A stretch of 58,959 nucleotides of DNA, from contig NZ_JWIG01000024.1 in assembly GCF_000814675.1 (NCBI RefSeq), forward strand, positions 1-58,959, given 5' to 3'. Numbering within the stretch: position 1 is the stretch's first letter; every line of letters starts with the position of its first letter. Under the pieces are notes generated by a model. The model saw only the letters and a program-made list of their open reading frames with translations. It did not search any database and was not told the origin of the DNA. The position numbers and the translations under genes are program-made. This document shows positions 8,056 to 16,862 of the stretch, piece by piece. Source of the stretch: Pseudoalteromonas distincta (GTDB lineage: Bacteria > Pseudomonadota > Gammaproteobacteria > Enterobacterales > Alteromonadaceae).

Positions 8056-8130
8056 TCCTTTATTGAAACTACAAAGATTATAATAACCAGACAGCAAATT
8101 AAATTTTAGCGTGTGTTATAGATATTACGG

Positions 8131-8742
8131 CTATAAAAAATCTAAAGCTTTTTTTATAGCGTCAAGGGTAGCCGCTTTAAAAACAGCATGCTTATTTTCA
8201 TCAATAAGCTCCCCATAATCCGTTGGCGTTAATTTCCATTTGCTTTGAAAGCTATTTGATAATAAATATTCTAATGCTCTGCGCTCTTGATTCGATAGTT
8301 TATGCTCAGAACCAAGCCCAGTAGACTTGTAGTCATAAATATCAATTTGAAGGTTTGGTGGAATAATTTCTTGTAGCTTTTTTCGAGTCGCAATTAGCTC
8401 GGAAGCTTGAATTTTTGCTAGTAATCGATGCTTTGGATTGTTTATTTCATCTATCCAGTCTAACCCTTGATGCTTTTGCTTACCAAGATCTTTTACTGGG
8501 CTGTTCTCTGCAAATGATGCAATAAGTGCTCTATACTTTTCACCCGATTTATTACGAATACTTTGTGCTTTTGGAACCCCTCGTTGAGTGCCTAACTTTG
8601 ATATTGTAGAAATAGAATAGTCATCAACACCTCTTTTTCTTTGCTCCATACAAACCCTATAGATTGCTTCGAGGGTTTCACTAATCTTAGTAGAGCAACC
8701 TTTTTGTAATTCAGTTAGTAGATCTTCAGGTGACATACTCAT
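8131..8742 (-). CDS. gmtX: gamma-mobile-trio protein GmtX
   Basis: A 203-aa protein with no catalytic motif that I can name. The N-terminal part has SISTISKLGTQRGVPKAQSI and the segment IRNKSGEKYRALIASFAE, a pattern I associate with GmtX, the third protein of gamma-mobile-trio (GMT) elements. The C-terminus is helical (ATLDAIKKALDFL). Its ATG overlaps the gmtZ stop in an ATGA (8739-8742), implying translational coupling. Predicted helix-turn-helix character near residues 38-70 would suit a DNA-binding accessory factor for the two recombinases; that role is inference. Family recognition rests on sequence pattern and gene order. Confidence 0.78.
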   Translation of the reverse strand: MSMSPEDLLTELQKGCSTKISETLEAIYRVCMEQRKRGVDDYSISTISKLGTQRGVPKAQSIRNKSGEKYRALIASFAENSPVKDLGKQKHQGLDWIDEINNPKHRLLAKIQASELIATRKKLQEIIPPNLQIDIYDYKSTGLGSEHKLSNQERRALEYLLSNSFQSKWKLTPTDYGELIDENKHAVFKAATLDAIKKALDFL

Positions 8743-11471
8743 AACTCACTATTAATTAACGTATTATTTTTATTAATAAATTCGATTTCAGACTTTGAAA
8801 TCTGTTCATCACCAAGAAGGTCGGAGAGCTTAATATCACAATTAATTACACGACTAACTTTTGACCATGTTTTTAAACGAGACTTTAAAAGGCGCGCTAA
8901 TTGATTTCCAGCGTGCAATTGTTGCTCTTCTGTGAGTAAGAATAAGCCGGGAGATATTTCATTGAATACAGCCATTTTATCCAACTGTTGAGATCTTGGA
9001 ATTATGGCATGCGATGCATTGGCCGACTCATAAATCGTTGCATTCTCACAAACCTCTTGAAGTTGCTCAAATGAAGATGTCTCTTCTAAAGATATTTCTA
9101 TTTCTGAATCACTCATTTTAACGAGGGACAAGCTGTCTTTTTGATTAGCTATTGATTGTGTCATTTTAATTAGCTTGTAGGACGACTGTAAGTCACATAA
9201 GAGCATATCCATTTTTTTTGCTGCACTTTCATATTCTGACTCAGTTTTTCTTATTTTTAACTCAAGAATTTTACGCTCTGATAAGTCAATTTTTTCATTT
9301 TTTAAATTAGCTACGTATTCTCGGCGATCTAATTCGTCTAAACTTTTCTCAAGCATAGTAATTTTACTTTGTAACTTTGTGCATTGAGATGACTGGGTGT
9401 TAGAGTGAAATAATATTTCGTTAGTGATGGATAGCAACCCACCAATAAATGCGGGGCCTGTAATAAAATGACGACAGCGAAGACAATTTTGCGTCCCTAG
9501 ATAACCAGATGGAGCCGGTACACGTAATGATGTACCACTACCATTAAGTTCTCCGCCATCTTCACAGCGAGTTGCGGCATATGGGCAGATACCATAATCC
9601 CTGAAAATGAAGTTCCCTGCTGGAATAGAGTTTGTTAATGAATTTAGTAACTCTTCATTATTTGATACCAATTCATTTTTTACTTTCTCTATTTTATTTT
9701 GTTCAATTAAACTCTGAGTAGCGTCAACCCTCGTTTTTAATGCTTCTTTCTCGCCCTGCTCTAATCGCTTTCTAATATCGCCTTGCGTAATTTTGCAGTA
9801 ATAAATAGACATTACAATTGATGAGTGCCCCACAACTTTCATAACTATTTCAATAGGCATCCCCATTTCCATTATATAAGCCGTTATAAGGCTCACACGC
9901 ATTGAGTGAGGGGTATACTTAGACTTATACTGATTTAACGTTGCTTCCTTCCCTGATAGCGTTGCAAGCTCTAAATTTGATGGTTGAACATTATAAAGTG
10001 CGGCAGCTAACCTTGGTGTTAGGGAATTACCAACACTTTGTGGCTCAATATCCTGATACGCCCTAAATAAAAAACAATTTATTCCTTTAGCCTTAAGTTG
10101 CAACTCATTTAAATTTGTTCTTTTACAACTAGACCAGTTCGTAGGGTTATCTATAGGATTATATTTTTGCTGCCACTTACGAAGTTTTACTAACCAATAA
10201 ATAAGGTCTTCAGGTATCCAAGGTATTGAATAACCTTGACCATTATTACTTGTTTTGTTTGTAGTGATAAACATCCCTGCGTTTTCGTCAGGCATTCTTT
10301 TAATAAACGCTTGGTTTTTTGTTAACCCCGAAAAAATAGATTTATTTTTTTCCCAAATTATTTTTCCATTTTGATCAACATTAGCTATTACATCATCTGC
10401 TTCACCTGAATCATTATATGCAATCTGACGACCCCGCAATGGAACTTTTGTTAAAGTGAACGTATGCAACCAATTTATTGGAGACCACATATAAAGCTGA
10501 TCTCCAATCTTTTTTATCACGCAATCAGGGTCACTTCGATCTACTTCCTTCGATGATACTTTCAGCCAATCAGCATCAAATTTTTGCAAATGCTTTAGGT
10601 CTTTAAAAGTTTTTGCATTAGCTGGAATTATCCACTCTTGGGCCTTTTTAACAAAGTAATACTGCAAGCAAGGTTTAGTTGACTCAGCGCGTTGCGGAGA
10701 CATCACACTTGCTGAATTTGATAGCAGCGATAAAGGATTTCTAGCATCCATTACACGAATGATCTCTCCAGTCTCCTCATCTTCACTAGTTAGATCGTTG
10801 GTAATTACAAAGTCTAAAAATTCATTCACTGCAATTATCAAGTTACGCCGCATATTATCGGTATTCAACTTTTCTAATTCTTGCTTTAAGGGTCTAATAT
10901 TAACCTTTTGCTTTGTAAGAAATGCTTCTGGAGTTAAGCTTTTATCGTGTTTTTCTATATAAATTCGAACGAATCGACAAAGCAAAGAGTTTTTAGAACC
11001 TCCGCCTAATGCTTGGGTCATAAATTCTTCTATTTTTACAGCCCAAGCTATATATGGTTTTGCAATAAATTTTAAATTGTAAGGCTCTTTTTTACCTAAA
11101 AATTTAAACCAATTTTCCCATTCACTTTCCCATACCCCCTGTGGGTCATTTGGTATTTGAGGGTCATCTTGCTTTTTAACAAATGCCCTGTATTCCTTTT
11201 GTGATTTGAGAGCTAATGGCTTAATAATACTCTTTAACTTTTTATAGGAATAAAAATCAGGGACATCAAATGTATCTTTATAGCTCACCCACTCATCCTT
11301 AAAAACCCTCTCTGGATGTGCAATTAGGCCTGGTATGCTTTTGTAATTTTCTAAATGTAATCTTGAGTTAGTAATACCGTTTTTTTTGCATATTGCTTTG
11401 TATTCACCCAATGTTTTTATTGATACAGGTATATTTAATGGAAGGCTCGAGTCACCTTTAAGTTTGCTCAT
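8739..11471 (-). CDS. gmtZ: gamma-mobile-trio integrase GmtZ (large tyrosine-recombinase-like protein)
   Basis: A 910-aa protein, far longer than typical integrases. A tyrosine-recombinase core is visible in the middle: HSMRVSLITAYIMEMGM (Arg near 525), VVGHSS (His near 549) and SIYYCKI (Tyr near 559). About 350 further residues follow. They include a cysteine cluster (ICPYAATRC, then NCLRCRHF) that could bind zinc, and a long coiled-coil region (KLQSKITMLEKSLDELDRRE). Overlapping ATGA junctions join it to gmtY upstream and gmtX downstream. This size and order match GmtZ of GMT elements. It presumably acts with GmtY in insertion and excision of the island. Confidence 0.82.
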   Translation of the reverse strand: MSKLKGDSSLPLNIPVSIKTLGEYKAICKKNGITNSRLHLENYKSIPGLIAHPERVFKDEWVSYKDTFDVPDFYSYKKLKSIIKPLALKSQKEYRAFVKKQDDPQIPNDPQGVWESEWENWFKFLGKKEPYNLKFIAKPYIAWAVKIEEFMTQALGGGSKNSLLCRFVRIYIEKHDKSLTPEAFLTKQKVNIRPLKQELEKLNTDNMRRNLIIAVNEFLDFVITNDLTSEDEETGEIIRVMDARNPLSLLSNSASVMSPQRAESTKPCLQYYFVKKAQEWIIPANAKTFKDLKHLQKFDADWLKVSSKEVDRSDPDCVIKKIGDQLYMWSPINWLHTFTLTKVPLRGRQIAYNDSGEADDVIANVDQNGKIIWEKNKSIFSGLTKNQAFIKRMPDENAGMFITTNKTSNNGQGYSIPWIPEDLIYWLVKLRKWQQKYNPIDNPTNWSSCKRTNLNELQLKAKGINCFLFRAYQDIEPQSVGNSLTPRLAAALYNVQPSNLELATLSGKEATLNQYKSKYTPHSMRVSLITAYIMEMGMPIEIVMKVVGHSSIVMSIYYCKITQGDIRKRLEQGEKEALKTRVDATQSLIEQNKIEKVKNELVSNNEELLNSLTNSIPAGNFIFRDYGICPYAATRCEDGGELNGSGTSLRVPAPSGYLGTQNCLRCRHFITGPAFIGGLLSITNEILFHSNTQSSQCTKLQSKITMLEKSLDELDRREYVANLKNEKIDLSERKILELKIRKTESEYESAAKKMDMLLCDLQSSYKLIKMTQSIANQKDSLSLVKMSDSEIEISLEETSSFEQLQEVCENATIYESANASHAIIPRSQQLDKMAVFNEISPGLFLLTEEQQLHAGNQLARLLKSRLKTWSKVSRVINCDIKLSDLLGDEQISKSEIEFINKNNTLINSEL

Positions 11472-12787
11472 TTAATCTCTCTCATCTTACTACGAATATC
11501 TTCTGAGGTTGGTTGTATATATACCAAGCAGGATAGAGAGCTCTTATGATGCATTGCTTTTTGAATTTCAACTTGGCTTAAACCAAGTTGTCGTGCGCGA
11601 TAACCATATGCATGCCTGTGTCCATGCTCTGTAGTTCCAAGCTCTTTTTGAACTTCCAACCCAATTTTTTTTACTGCTCTTTTATGAATTCGCTGAAAGT
11701 TTTTTATCGTTTCAGGCGCTCCTGTGGAGTTGGTAAATGCAAATGGGTGAGTGTCTGTTTTTGCCGGCTCTACCCGTTGATATTTAAGATAGTTAACCCA
11801 AGATATTAAAAATTCTTTTGCTTTTTCAGGCGGGTTAAATATCACTTCAAAATAGCCGTCTTTATTTGTGAGTAAAGGTGACTTCCAACCCGCATATAGT
11901 CTTTCTGATAATCGGTATGTATTTCTTGGTTTATAGAAAGTGCTTTCGAGTAAGTATTCTCGCCTATTTGCAAAACTACTGTCAGGTGAGCGGCCTATTT
12001 CTGGATGATAGACCCTAACTAATGCTTCATCTCGATATATTGGGTGTAAAGTTATATCTGAAACATAAAGGTGAAATAGCTCACTTTTACGTAATCCACC
12101 ATAATTTAATAACATGGTCATAGCTTGAGATTTATAGTCTGGTGTTGAGCCTTTTACCATTCCAATATAAAGAAGCTTTTCAAAGTGCTCATCGGGGAAT
12201 TTCATCGCTTTTTCATTATTTATTTTAGGCTCTAATAACCGATCAATGAATCTTACTCTCTTCGCATTAAAGGCAGCGTCATTTTGATTAGATAAATGAT
12301 TTAGGAACACATTTGCGTGCTTATGATAATATGCACACCAATTTAATCTCTCTTCATAACTGGTTGCTTTTCTGAAGGGGTTTATCCTTGATGAGTCAAA
12401 CCCTTCCTGTAAAGCTAAAAAATCAGAGTAATGCGTTATATGAAATAATATATTATTTGCATCTCTAGGCTTTCTTGCCTTCCAATACAATCCAAGTTCG
12501 TCATCCATTTTATCGTAATCGATTGTTCCTACTAATAGTGCTTTAGTAAAACCTTTTAATAATAAAGTTGAGTTTTCAAAGTTTGGTACGACATCAATAT
12601 ATGTGAGTAGGAGCTTTAAAGAAAATATAGAGCGCTCTTTCCATGACTCACTTTTAGAGCTGTACCAAGCAAGATATCTTATATGTGATATCACGACACC
12701 TTTCTCTGTATAAAGAGCTGGTAACTCACAAATACTACCAGCCTCTTTATCATGATACTTTACGTTTATTTTTTGGATGTATGCCAT
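11468..12787 (-). CDS. gmtY: gamma-mobile-trio recombinase GmtY (tyrosine recombinase)
   Basis: A 439-aa tyrosine site-specific recombinase. The catalytic set is readable: Arg233 in NYGGLRKSELF, His388 and Arg391 in HGHRHAYGYRA, His413/414 in MHHKSS and the nucleophile Tyr423 in LVYIQP. The N-terminal 180 residues are a helical core-binding domain. It is the first gene of the trio; its ATG lies about 107 bp inside the right end of the island, where greB sequence resumes, so the trio reads inward from the element boundary. The stop overlaps the gmtZ start. Identification as GmtY rests on its partners; recombinase identity itself is firm. Confidence 0.87.
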   Translation of the reverse strand: MAYIQKINVKYHDKEAGSICELPALYTEKGVVISHIRYLAWYSSKSESWKERSIFSLKLLLTYIDVVPNFENSTLLLKGFTKALLVGTIDYDKMDDELGLYWKARKPRDANNILFHITHYSDFLALQEGFDSSRINPFRKATSYEERLNWCAYYHKHANVFLNHLSNQNDAAFNAKRVRFIDRLLEPKINNEKAMKFPDEHFEKLLYIGMVKGSTPDYKSQAMTMLLNYGGLRKSELFHLYVSDITLHPIYRDEALVRVYHPEIGRSPDSSFANRREYLLESTFYKPRNTYRLSERLYAGWKSPLLTNKDGYFEVIFNPPEKAKEFLISWVNYLKYQRVEPAKTDTHPFAFTNSTGAPETIKNFQRIHKRAVKKIGLEVQKELGTTEHGHRHAYGYRARQLGLSQVEIQKAMHHKSSLSCLVYIQPTSEDIRSKMREIK

Positions 12788-12893
12788 ACTTTTTATTATA
12801 TAGTATATTTACTTTTCCTTAATACTAACTCTTTTCTATCATCTAACAAGTATTAAAGTAGTGATTTTAGTATATATTTGGGTGGGGTTATAA
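12788..12893. mobile_element. right terminal segment of the GMT island, ending inside greB
   Basis: About 106 bp of AT-rich DNA separate the gmtY start from the point (about 12891-12894) where the native greB frame begins with TATCAGTATAATAAGCG. Upstream of that point the greB frame meets a stop (TAA at 12891-12893) and no greB-like coding continues. The island's left end lies outside the window, so no terminal repeat can be matched. The gmtY promoter and recombinase binding site should lie here; I see only AT-rich runs and a GGGTGGGG patch at 12880-12887. Confidence 0.7.
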
Positions 12894-13232
12894 TATCAGT
12901 ATAATAAGCGTTTACTGCGCCAAATTGACCGCCGGGTACGCTACTTACGCAAACGCATACCTGATTTAAAAATTATTGACTACTCTCCCGTGCAAGATGG
13001 AAAAGTATTTTTTGGTGCATGGGTTGAAATTGAAAACGAAGAAGGTGAAGTTAAAAAGTTCAGAATTGTAGGTCCTGATGAAATTTACGACCGCAAAGAT
13101 TACATATCAATAGACTCACCTATGGCGCGTGCGTTGATTAAAAAACAAGTGGACGACGAATTTGAAGTGACCACTCCTCAGGGAAAAAAGCAGTGGTATG
13201 TAAACAGTATCGATTACCAAAAAAAGAAATGA
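12894..13232 (+). pseudogene. greB: native greB, 5' end removed by island insertion
   Basis: In-frame greB coding appears from 12894 (YQYNKRLLRQIDRRVRYLRKR) and runs through GKVFFGAWVEIENEEGEV and ISIDSPMARALIKKQVDDEF to the stop at 13232. It corresponds to roughly the last 112 residues of GreB; the N-terminal coiled coil, with its acidic tip, is missing. A GTG at 12990 could initiate an 80-residue C-terminal fragment, but that would lack the catalytic tip. The order greB-tex on the plus strand is a common gammaproteobacterial arrangement, which marks this as the chromosomal copy. It differs from the island copy at 7225 at many residues. Confidence 0.9.
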
Positions 13233-13348
13233 AAAGTTTTGATTCAGATCATGTTAACTTTTGATTGTGTAAATTAAAGCAATAAGCTATAACTGAATTA
13301 TTCAAGTTGATTTGTTTAATTTGAAAGCAGTTAATTAAGGTCGTGATT

Positions 13349-13660
13349 ATGTCAAACATAGTACAGCGCATATTTAGTAATGCCGTATTGTTTGCACTTT
13401 TAATGAGTGTAAGTTTGACGCTGCATGCCAGCAACACTGACGTAAACCTTGATAACGCTAAACTATCTAATCACTTTATTACTTGTGATATTCCTGACCA
13501 AGCAAACCTCGATTTTGACGTGGACTCTCACGTTAACACTATTACCTTTAGGTCGCCTCAACCACTTCCTAATGTCGTAGATTCTTTTTATAAGAGCACT
13601 AATCTAAACAGACCTTTTAGCACTGCATACCAACGCGGACCACCTAGCTATTTAATTTAA
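13349..13660 (+). CDS. small secreted hypothetical protein
   Basis: A protein of about 103 aa starting at ATG 13349 (a GTG at 13343 is in frame but less likely). A signal peptide is clear: SNIVQRIFSNAVLFALLMSV followed by a cleavage site near LHA/SN. The mature part of about 75 residues has one cysteine (FITCDIPDQ) and no family that I recognise. It lies between truncated greB and a CBS-domain gene, with its own AT-rich leader. Export to the periplasm is supported; function is unknown. Confidence 0.65.
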   Translation: MSNIVQRIFSNAVLFALLMSVSLTLHASNTDVNLDNAKLSNHFITCDIPDQANLDFDVDSHVNTITFRSPQPLPNVVDSFYKSTNLNRPFSTAYQRGPPSYLI

Positions 13661-13710
13661 TTCATTATTTTACAACTTAATTAAATTTTATAACTACTAA
13701 GGTGACTACT

Positions 13711-14292
13711 ATGTCTAACTTTAAAGAATTACGTACCCAAAATATTTCTCATGGCGTTATTGCTAGCACATTTGCAGATGATCAACCATTAATCGATTTA
13801 TCTTCTCCAGCGCTAAAAATGGTGAATAACTTTACTCAAAAAACACCTATTCGTGCAGAGCATGGAACAACGATTACAGATGCTCTTAAACAAGTAAGTG
13901 CACAACAATCTGACTTTGTTTTAGTAACAGACGAACACCAAAAATTAATTGGCCTAGTTTCTAGCGCCGATTTACAAAGCTCTAAAATTACTATCATTGC
14001 AGAGCGCTTAAATATGCAACGAAGCGAAGTAAGCTTACGTGACATTATGACACCAGTTAACCGCCTTACAGGTGTAAGTATGCAAAGCTTAAGCTACGCA
14101 TGCATTGGTGATGCGCTGCAAACGATGGAGCATCAGGGCACAATGTTTTTATTAGTTACAACAGCGAGTAACGAAATTTGTGGTTTAATTTCAGCTCGCC
14201 AAATAGCTAAAACATTACATATTCCTGTACATATCTCACCTATTGCTCACTCTTTCAGTGAAGTATTAGAAAACATTGAGCACCCTCACTAG
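13711..14292 (+). CDS. CBS-domain protein
   Basis: A 193-aa cytoplasmic protein with a tandem pair of CBS motifs: the first around HGTTITDALKQVSAQQSDFV followed by LVTDEHQKLIGLVSSADL, the second around IGDALQTMEHQGTMFLLV followed by CGLISARQIA. Such pairs form a Bateman module that binds adenosine nucleotides. The ATG at 13711 has a good AAGGTGA five bases upstream, so the upstream GTG at 13702 is unlikely. No catalytic domain is attached, so it is probably a stand-alone nucleotide-sensing or regulatory protein. A hairpin at 14335-14364 follows it. Confidence 0.88.
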   Translation: MSNFKELRTQNISHGVIASTFADDQPLIDLSSPALKMVNNFTQKTPIRAEHGTTITDALKQVSAQQSDFVLVTDEHQKLIGLVSSADLQSSKITIIAERLNMQRSEVSLRDIMTPVNRLTGVSMQSLSYACIGDALQTMEHQGTMFLLVTTASNEICGLISARQIAKTLHIPVHISPIAHSFSEVLENIEHPH

Positions 14293-14334
14293 GGCGCTCT
14301 TTTAGTTGAATTGATTTACTCCCGACCCAACCAT

Positions 14335-14364
14335 CTTAAAGCAAGTAAAATAGCTTGCTTTAAG
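14335..14364 (+). terminator. probable terminator after the CBS gene
   Basis: An 11-bp perfect stem CTTAAAGCAAG / CTTGCTTTAAG encloses an 8-nt loop, 43 bp after the CBS stop and 96 bp before tex. The trailing T tract is short (AGCTTTTC), so termination may be partial. Confidence 0.6.
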
Positions 14365-14460
14365 AGCTTTTCATTGCTACCTCCTGTGATATTATTCAAG
14401 CAATTAACAGCGCCAGTAACACGCTTCTGGTCTTATTTTATTGTATAAAAAGGTTTTTGC

Positions 14461-16788
14461 ATGAGCGATATCTCTGCACGTTTAGCCGGTGAGTTAAACG
14501 CACAGCAGCAACAGGTTGTTGCTGCAACAAAGTTACTTGATGAAGGTGCAACTGTTCCTTTTATTGCCCGCTACAGAAAAGAAGTTACAGGCGGCCTAGA
14601 CGACACCCAATTACGCCTTTTAGAGCAGCGTTTATCGTATTTACGTGAACTAGAAGAGCGCCGTAGTTTTATTTTATCGACAATCGAATCGCAAAATAAA
14701 TTAACGCCAGAGCTAAGTGCCGATATAACTAATGCACAAAGTAAAACAGAACTTGAAGATTTATACCTACCATATAAAGCTAAGCGCCGCACTAAAGGTC
14801 AAATAGCAATTGAAGCTGGTTTAGAGCCTCTTGCGGATGCACTATTTAAAGATGCTAACCTTGACCCAGAGCAACAAGCAGAGCAGTTTGTAAATGCTGA
14901 AAAAGGTTTTGCAGATACAAAAGCGGTACTTGAAGGCGCTAAATTCATCTTAATGGAACGCTTTGCTGAAGACGCAAAATTACTTGCTAAATTTAGAAGC
15001 CACATTAGCCAAAATGGCGCAATTGAAAGTACTGTGATTAAAGGCCAAGAGCAAGCCGGTGCAAAATACCGTGATTACTTTGAGCATCAAGAACTTCTTA
15101 AAAAAGTACCTTCTCACCGTGCGCTTGCAATGCTTAGAGCTCGAAATGAAGGTGTACTTCAGTTAAATATAAACCCAGAGCCTAGTGCTGAAAATTCAGC
15201 ACAATTATGTGCAAACATGATTGCTGAGCATTACCGTTTAGATATTAAATATAAAGCGGCAAGTCCTTGGTTATTAAACGTTGTTCAATGGGCGTGGAAA
15301 GTTAAGCTAGGGTTACACCTAGAGAATGAGTTTTTTGCAGCAATGCGCGAAAAAGCAGAAGCCGGTGCAATAGATGTATTTGCTAAAAACTTAAAAGATT
15401 TATTAATGGCTGCACCTGCAGGCCCTCGTACTACTTTAGGTCTTGATCCAGGCCTTCGTACTGGCTGTAAGATTGCCGTTGTTGATAGCACAGGTAAATT
15501 ACTAGCTACACAAACTATTTTCCCTCATGCACCACAAAATCATTGGGATAAATCAGTGCGTACGTTAGAGCAACTTTGCCGTCAGCATAAAGTTGAGCTA
15601 ATTGCGATTGGTAACGGTACTGCATCACGCGAATCAGATAAGTTGGTTGCTGAGCTTATCAAAGCAAACAGCGAACTTAAACTTAGTAAAATTATGGTTA
15701 GCGAAGCAGGTGCATCGGTTTACTCAGCTTCTGAATTTGCAGCTAACGAATTTCCAGATTTAGATGTTTCTATACGAGGGGCTGTCTCTATTGCACGCCG
15801 CCTTCAAGACCCTCTTGCTGAACTTGTTAAAATTGAGCCAAAATCAATTGGTGTTGGCCAATACCAACATGATGTATCGCAAAGCCAATTAGGCCAGAGC
15901 CTTATTTCAGTAGTTGAAGACTGTGTAAACTCAGTAGGCGTAGATTTAAACATGGCCTCGGTACCACTACTTACACGCGTATCTGGTTTAAACAAAACAT
16001 TAGCGCAAAATATCGTTAATTATCGCGATGCTAACGGCACATTTACTAAACGTAGTGAGCTTAAAAAGGTTGAACGTTTAGGGCCAAAAGCATTTGAACA
16101 AGCGGCTGGTTTTTTACGTATCAATAATGGTAGCGATCCACTAGATAACTCATCAGTTCACCCTGAAGCTTATCCTGTTGTTAAACGTATTTGTGAACGC
16201 AATAGCGTAGATGTCAGTAACCTAATTGGTAACAGCGACTTTTTAACTAAACTTGCTGCTAACGATTACACTGACGAAAAGTTTGGCTTACCAACCGTTA
16301 CCGACATTATTACTGAGCTTGATAAACCTGGTCGAGATCCTCGACCTGAATTTAAAACAGCTGAGTTTAAAGCCGGTGTTGAAAAAATTAGTGACCTAAA
16401 ACCAGGTATGATTTTAGAAGGCGTGGTTTCAAACGTTGCTAATTTTGGTGCGTTTGTTGATGTAGGTGTTCACCAAGATGGTTTAGTGCATATTTCAGCA
16501 ATCACGAATAAATTTATATCAGATCCGCGTGAAGTTGTTAAAGCTGGTGATATTGTAAAGGTTAAAGTTGTTGAAGTAGACGCTGCACGTAAACGCATAA
16601 GCTTTACTATGCGCTTAGATGACGATATTGACACAAGTAATCAGTCAGCAGCTCCAGCTACGCAAAAGCCACAAGCACGTGCTAATAATTCGCAACCTCG
16701 CGCTGCAAAGCCTAAACGTGACAACGGTAATGCGTTAATGGGCAATGCATTTGCCGATGCGTTCGCTAATGCTAAAGTGAAAAAATAA
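14461..16788 (+). CDS. tex: Tex family RNA-binding transcription accessory protein
   Basis: A 775-aa Tex/YhgF protein (E. coli 773 aa). Domain order is normal: N-terminal helical region with [20 protein letters not shown]; YqgF-like RNase-H fold around [20 protein letters not shown]; helix-hairpin-helix repeats ([40 protein letters not shown]); and a C-terminal S1 domain ([20 protein letters not shown]) followed by a basic, Ala/Gln-rich tail. It acts in transcription or RNA metabolism and is broadly conserved. Tex commonly neighbours greB, as here. A strong terminator follows at 16813. Confidence 0.97.
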   Translation: MSDISARLAGELNAQQQQVVAATKLLDEGATVPFIARYRKEVTGGLDDTQLRLLEQRLSYLRELEERRSFILSTIESQNKLTPELSADITNAQSKTELEDLYLPYKAKRRTKGQIAIEAGLEPLADALFKDANLDPEQQAEQFVNAEKGFADTKAVLEGAKFILMERFAEDAKLLAKFRSHISQNGAIESTVIKGQEQAGAKYRDYFEHQELLKKVPSHRALAMLRARNEGVLQLNINPEPSAENSAQLCANMIAEHYRLDIKYKAASPWLLNVVQWAWKVKLGLHLENEFFAAMREKAEAGAIDVFAKNLKDLLMAAPAGPRTTLGLDPGLRTGCKIAVVDSTGKLLATQTIFPHAPQNHWDKSVRTLEQLCRQHKVELIAIGNGTASRESDKLVAELIKANSELKLSKIMVSEAGASVYSASEFAANEFPDLDVSIRGAVSIARRLQDPLAELVKIEPKSIGVGQYQHDVSQSQLGQSLISVVEDCVNSVGVDLNMASVPLLTRVSGLNKTLAQNIVNYRDANGTFTKRSELKKVERLGPKAFEQAAGFLRINNGSDPLDNSSVHPEAYPVVKRICERNSVDVSNLIGNSDFLTKLAANDYTDEKFGLPTVTDIITELDKPGRDPRPEFKTAEFKAGVEKISDLKPGMILEGVVSNVANFGAFVDVGVHQDGLVHISAITNKFISDPREVVKAGDIVKVKVVEVDAARKRISFTMRLDDDIDTSNQSAAPATQKPQARANNSQPRAAKPKRDNGNALMGNAFADAFANAKVKK

Positions 16789-16812
16789 TAGTTGTACAGC
16801 TAAGCTAAAACG

Positions 16813-16840
16813 AAAAAAAACCGCGTAAGCGGTTTTTTTT
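16813..16840. terminator. bidirectional terminator between tex and the SprA-like gene
   Basis: Stem ACCGC / GCGGT with a GTAA loop, flanked by A8 on one side and T8 on the other, so it can end transcription of tex on the plus strand and of the convergent minus-strand gene at 16863. Confidence 0.9.
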
Positions 16841-16862
16841 GTGGTTATGTTTTGCTAAATTA

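Noticed and set aside
7225..12893. The two greB copies as terminal inverted repeats of the element
   Set aside because: They are inverted but diverged at many codons, the left copy is a whole gene, and the metal genes to the left are likely also part of the island; a simple terminal repeat does not fit.
14571..15995. Several antisense frames opposite tex
   Set aside because: No ribosome sites, Ser/Arg-rich shadow composition, and the sense gene is unambiguous.
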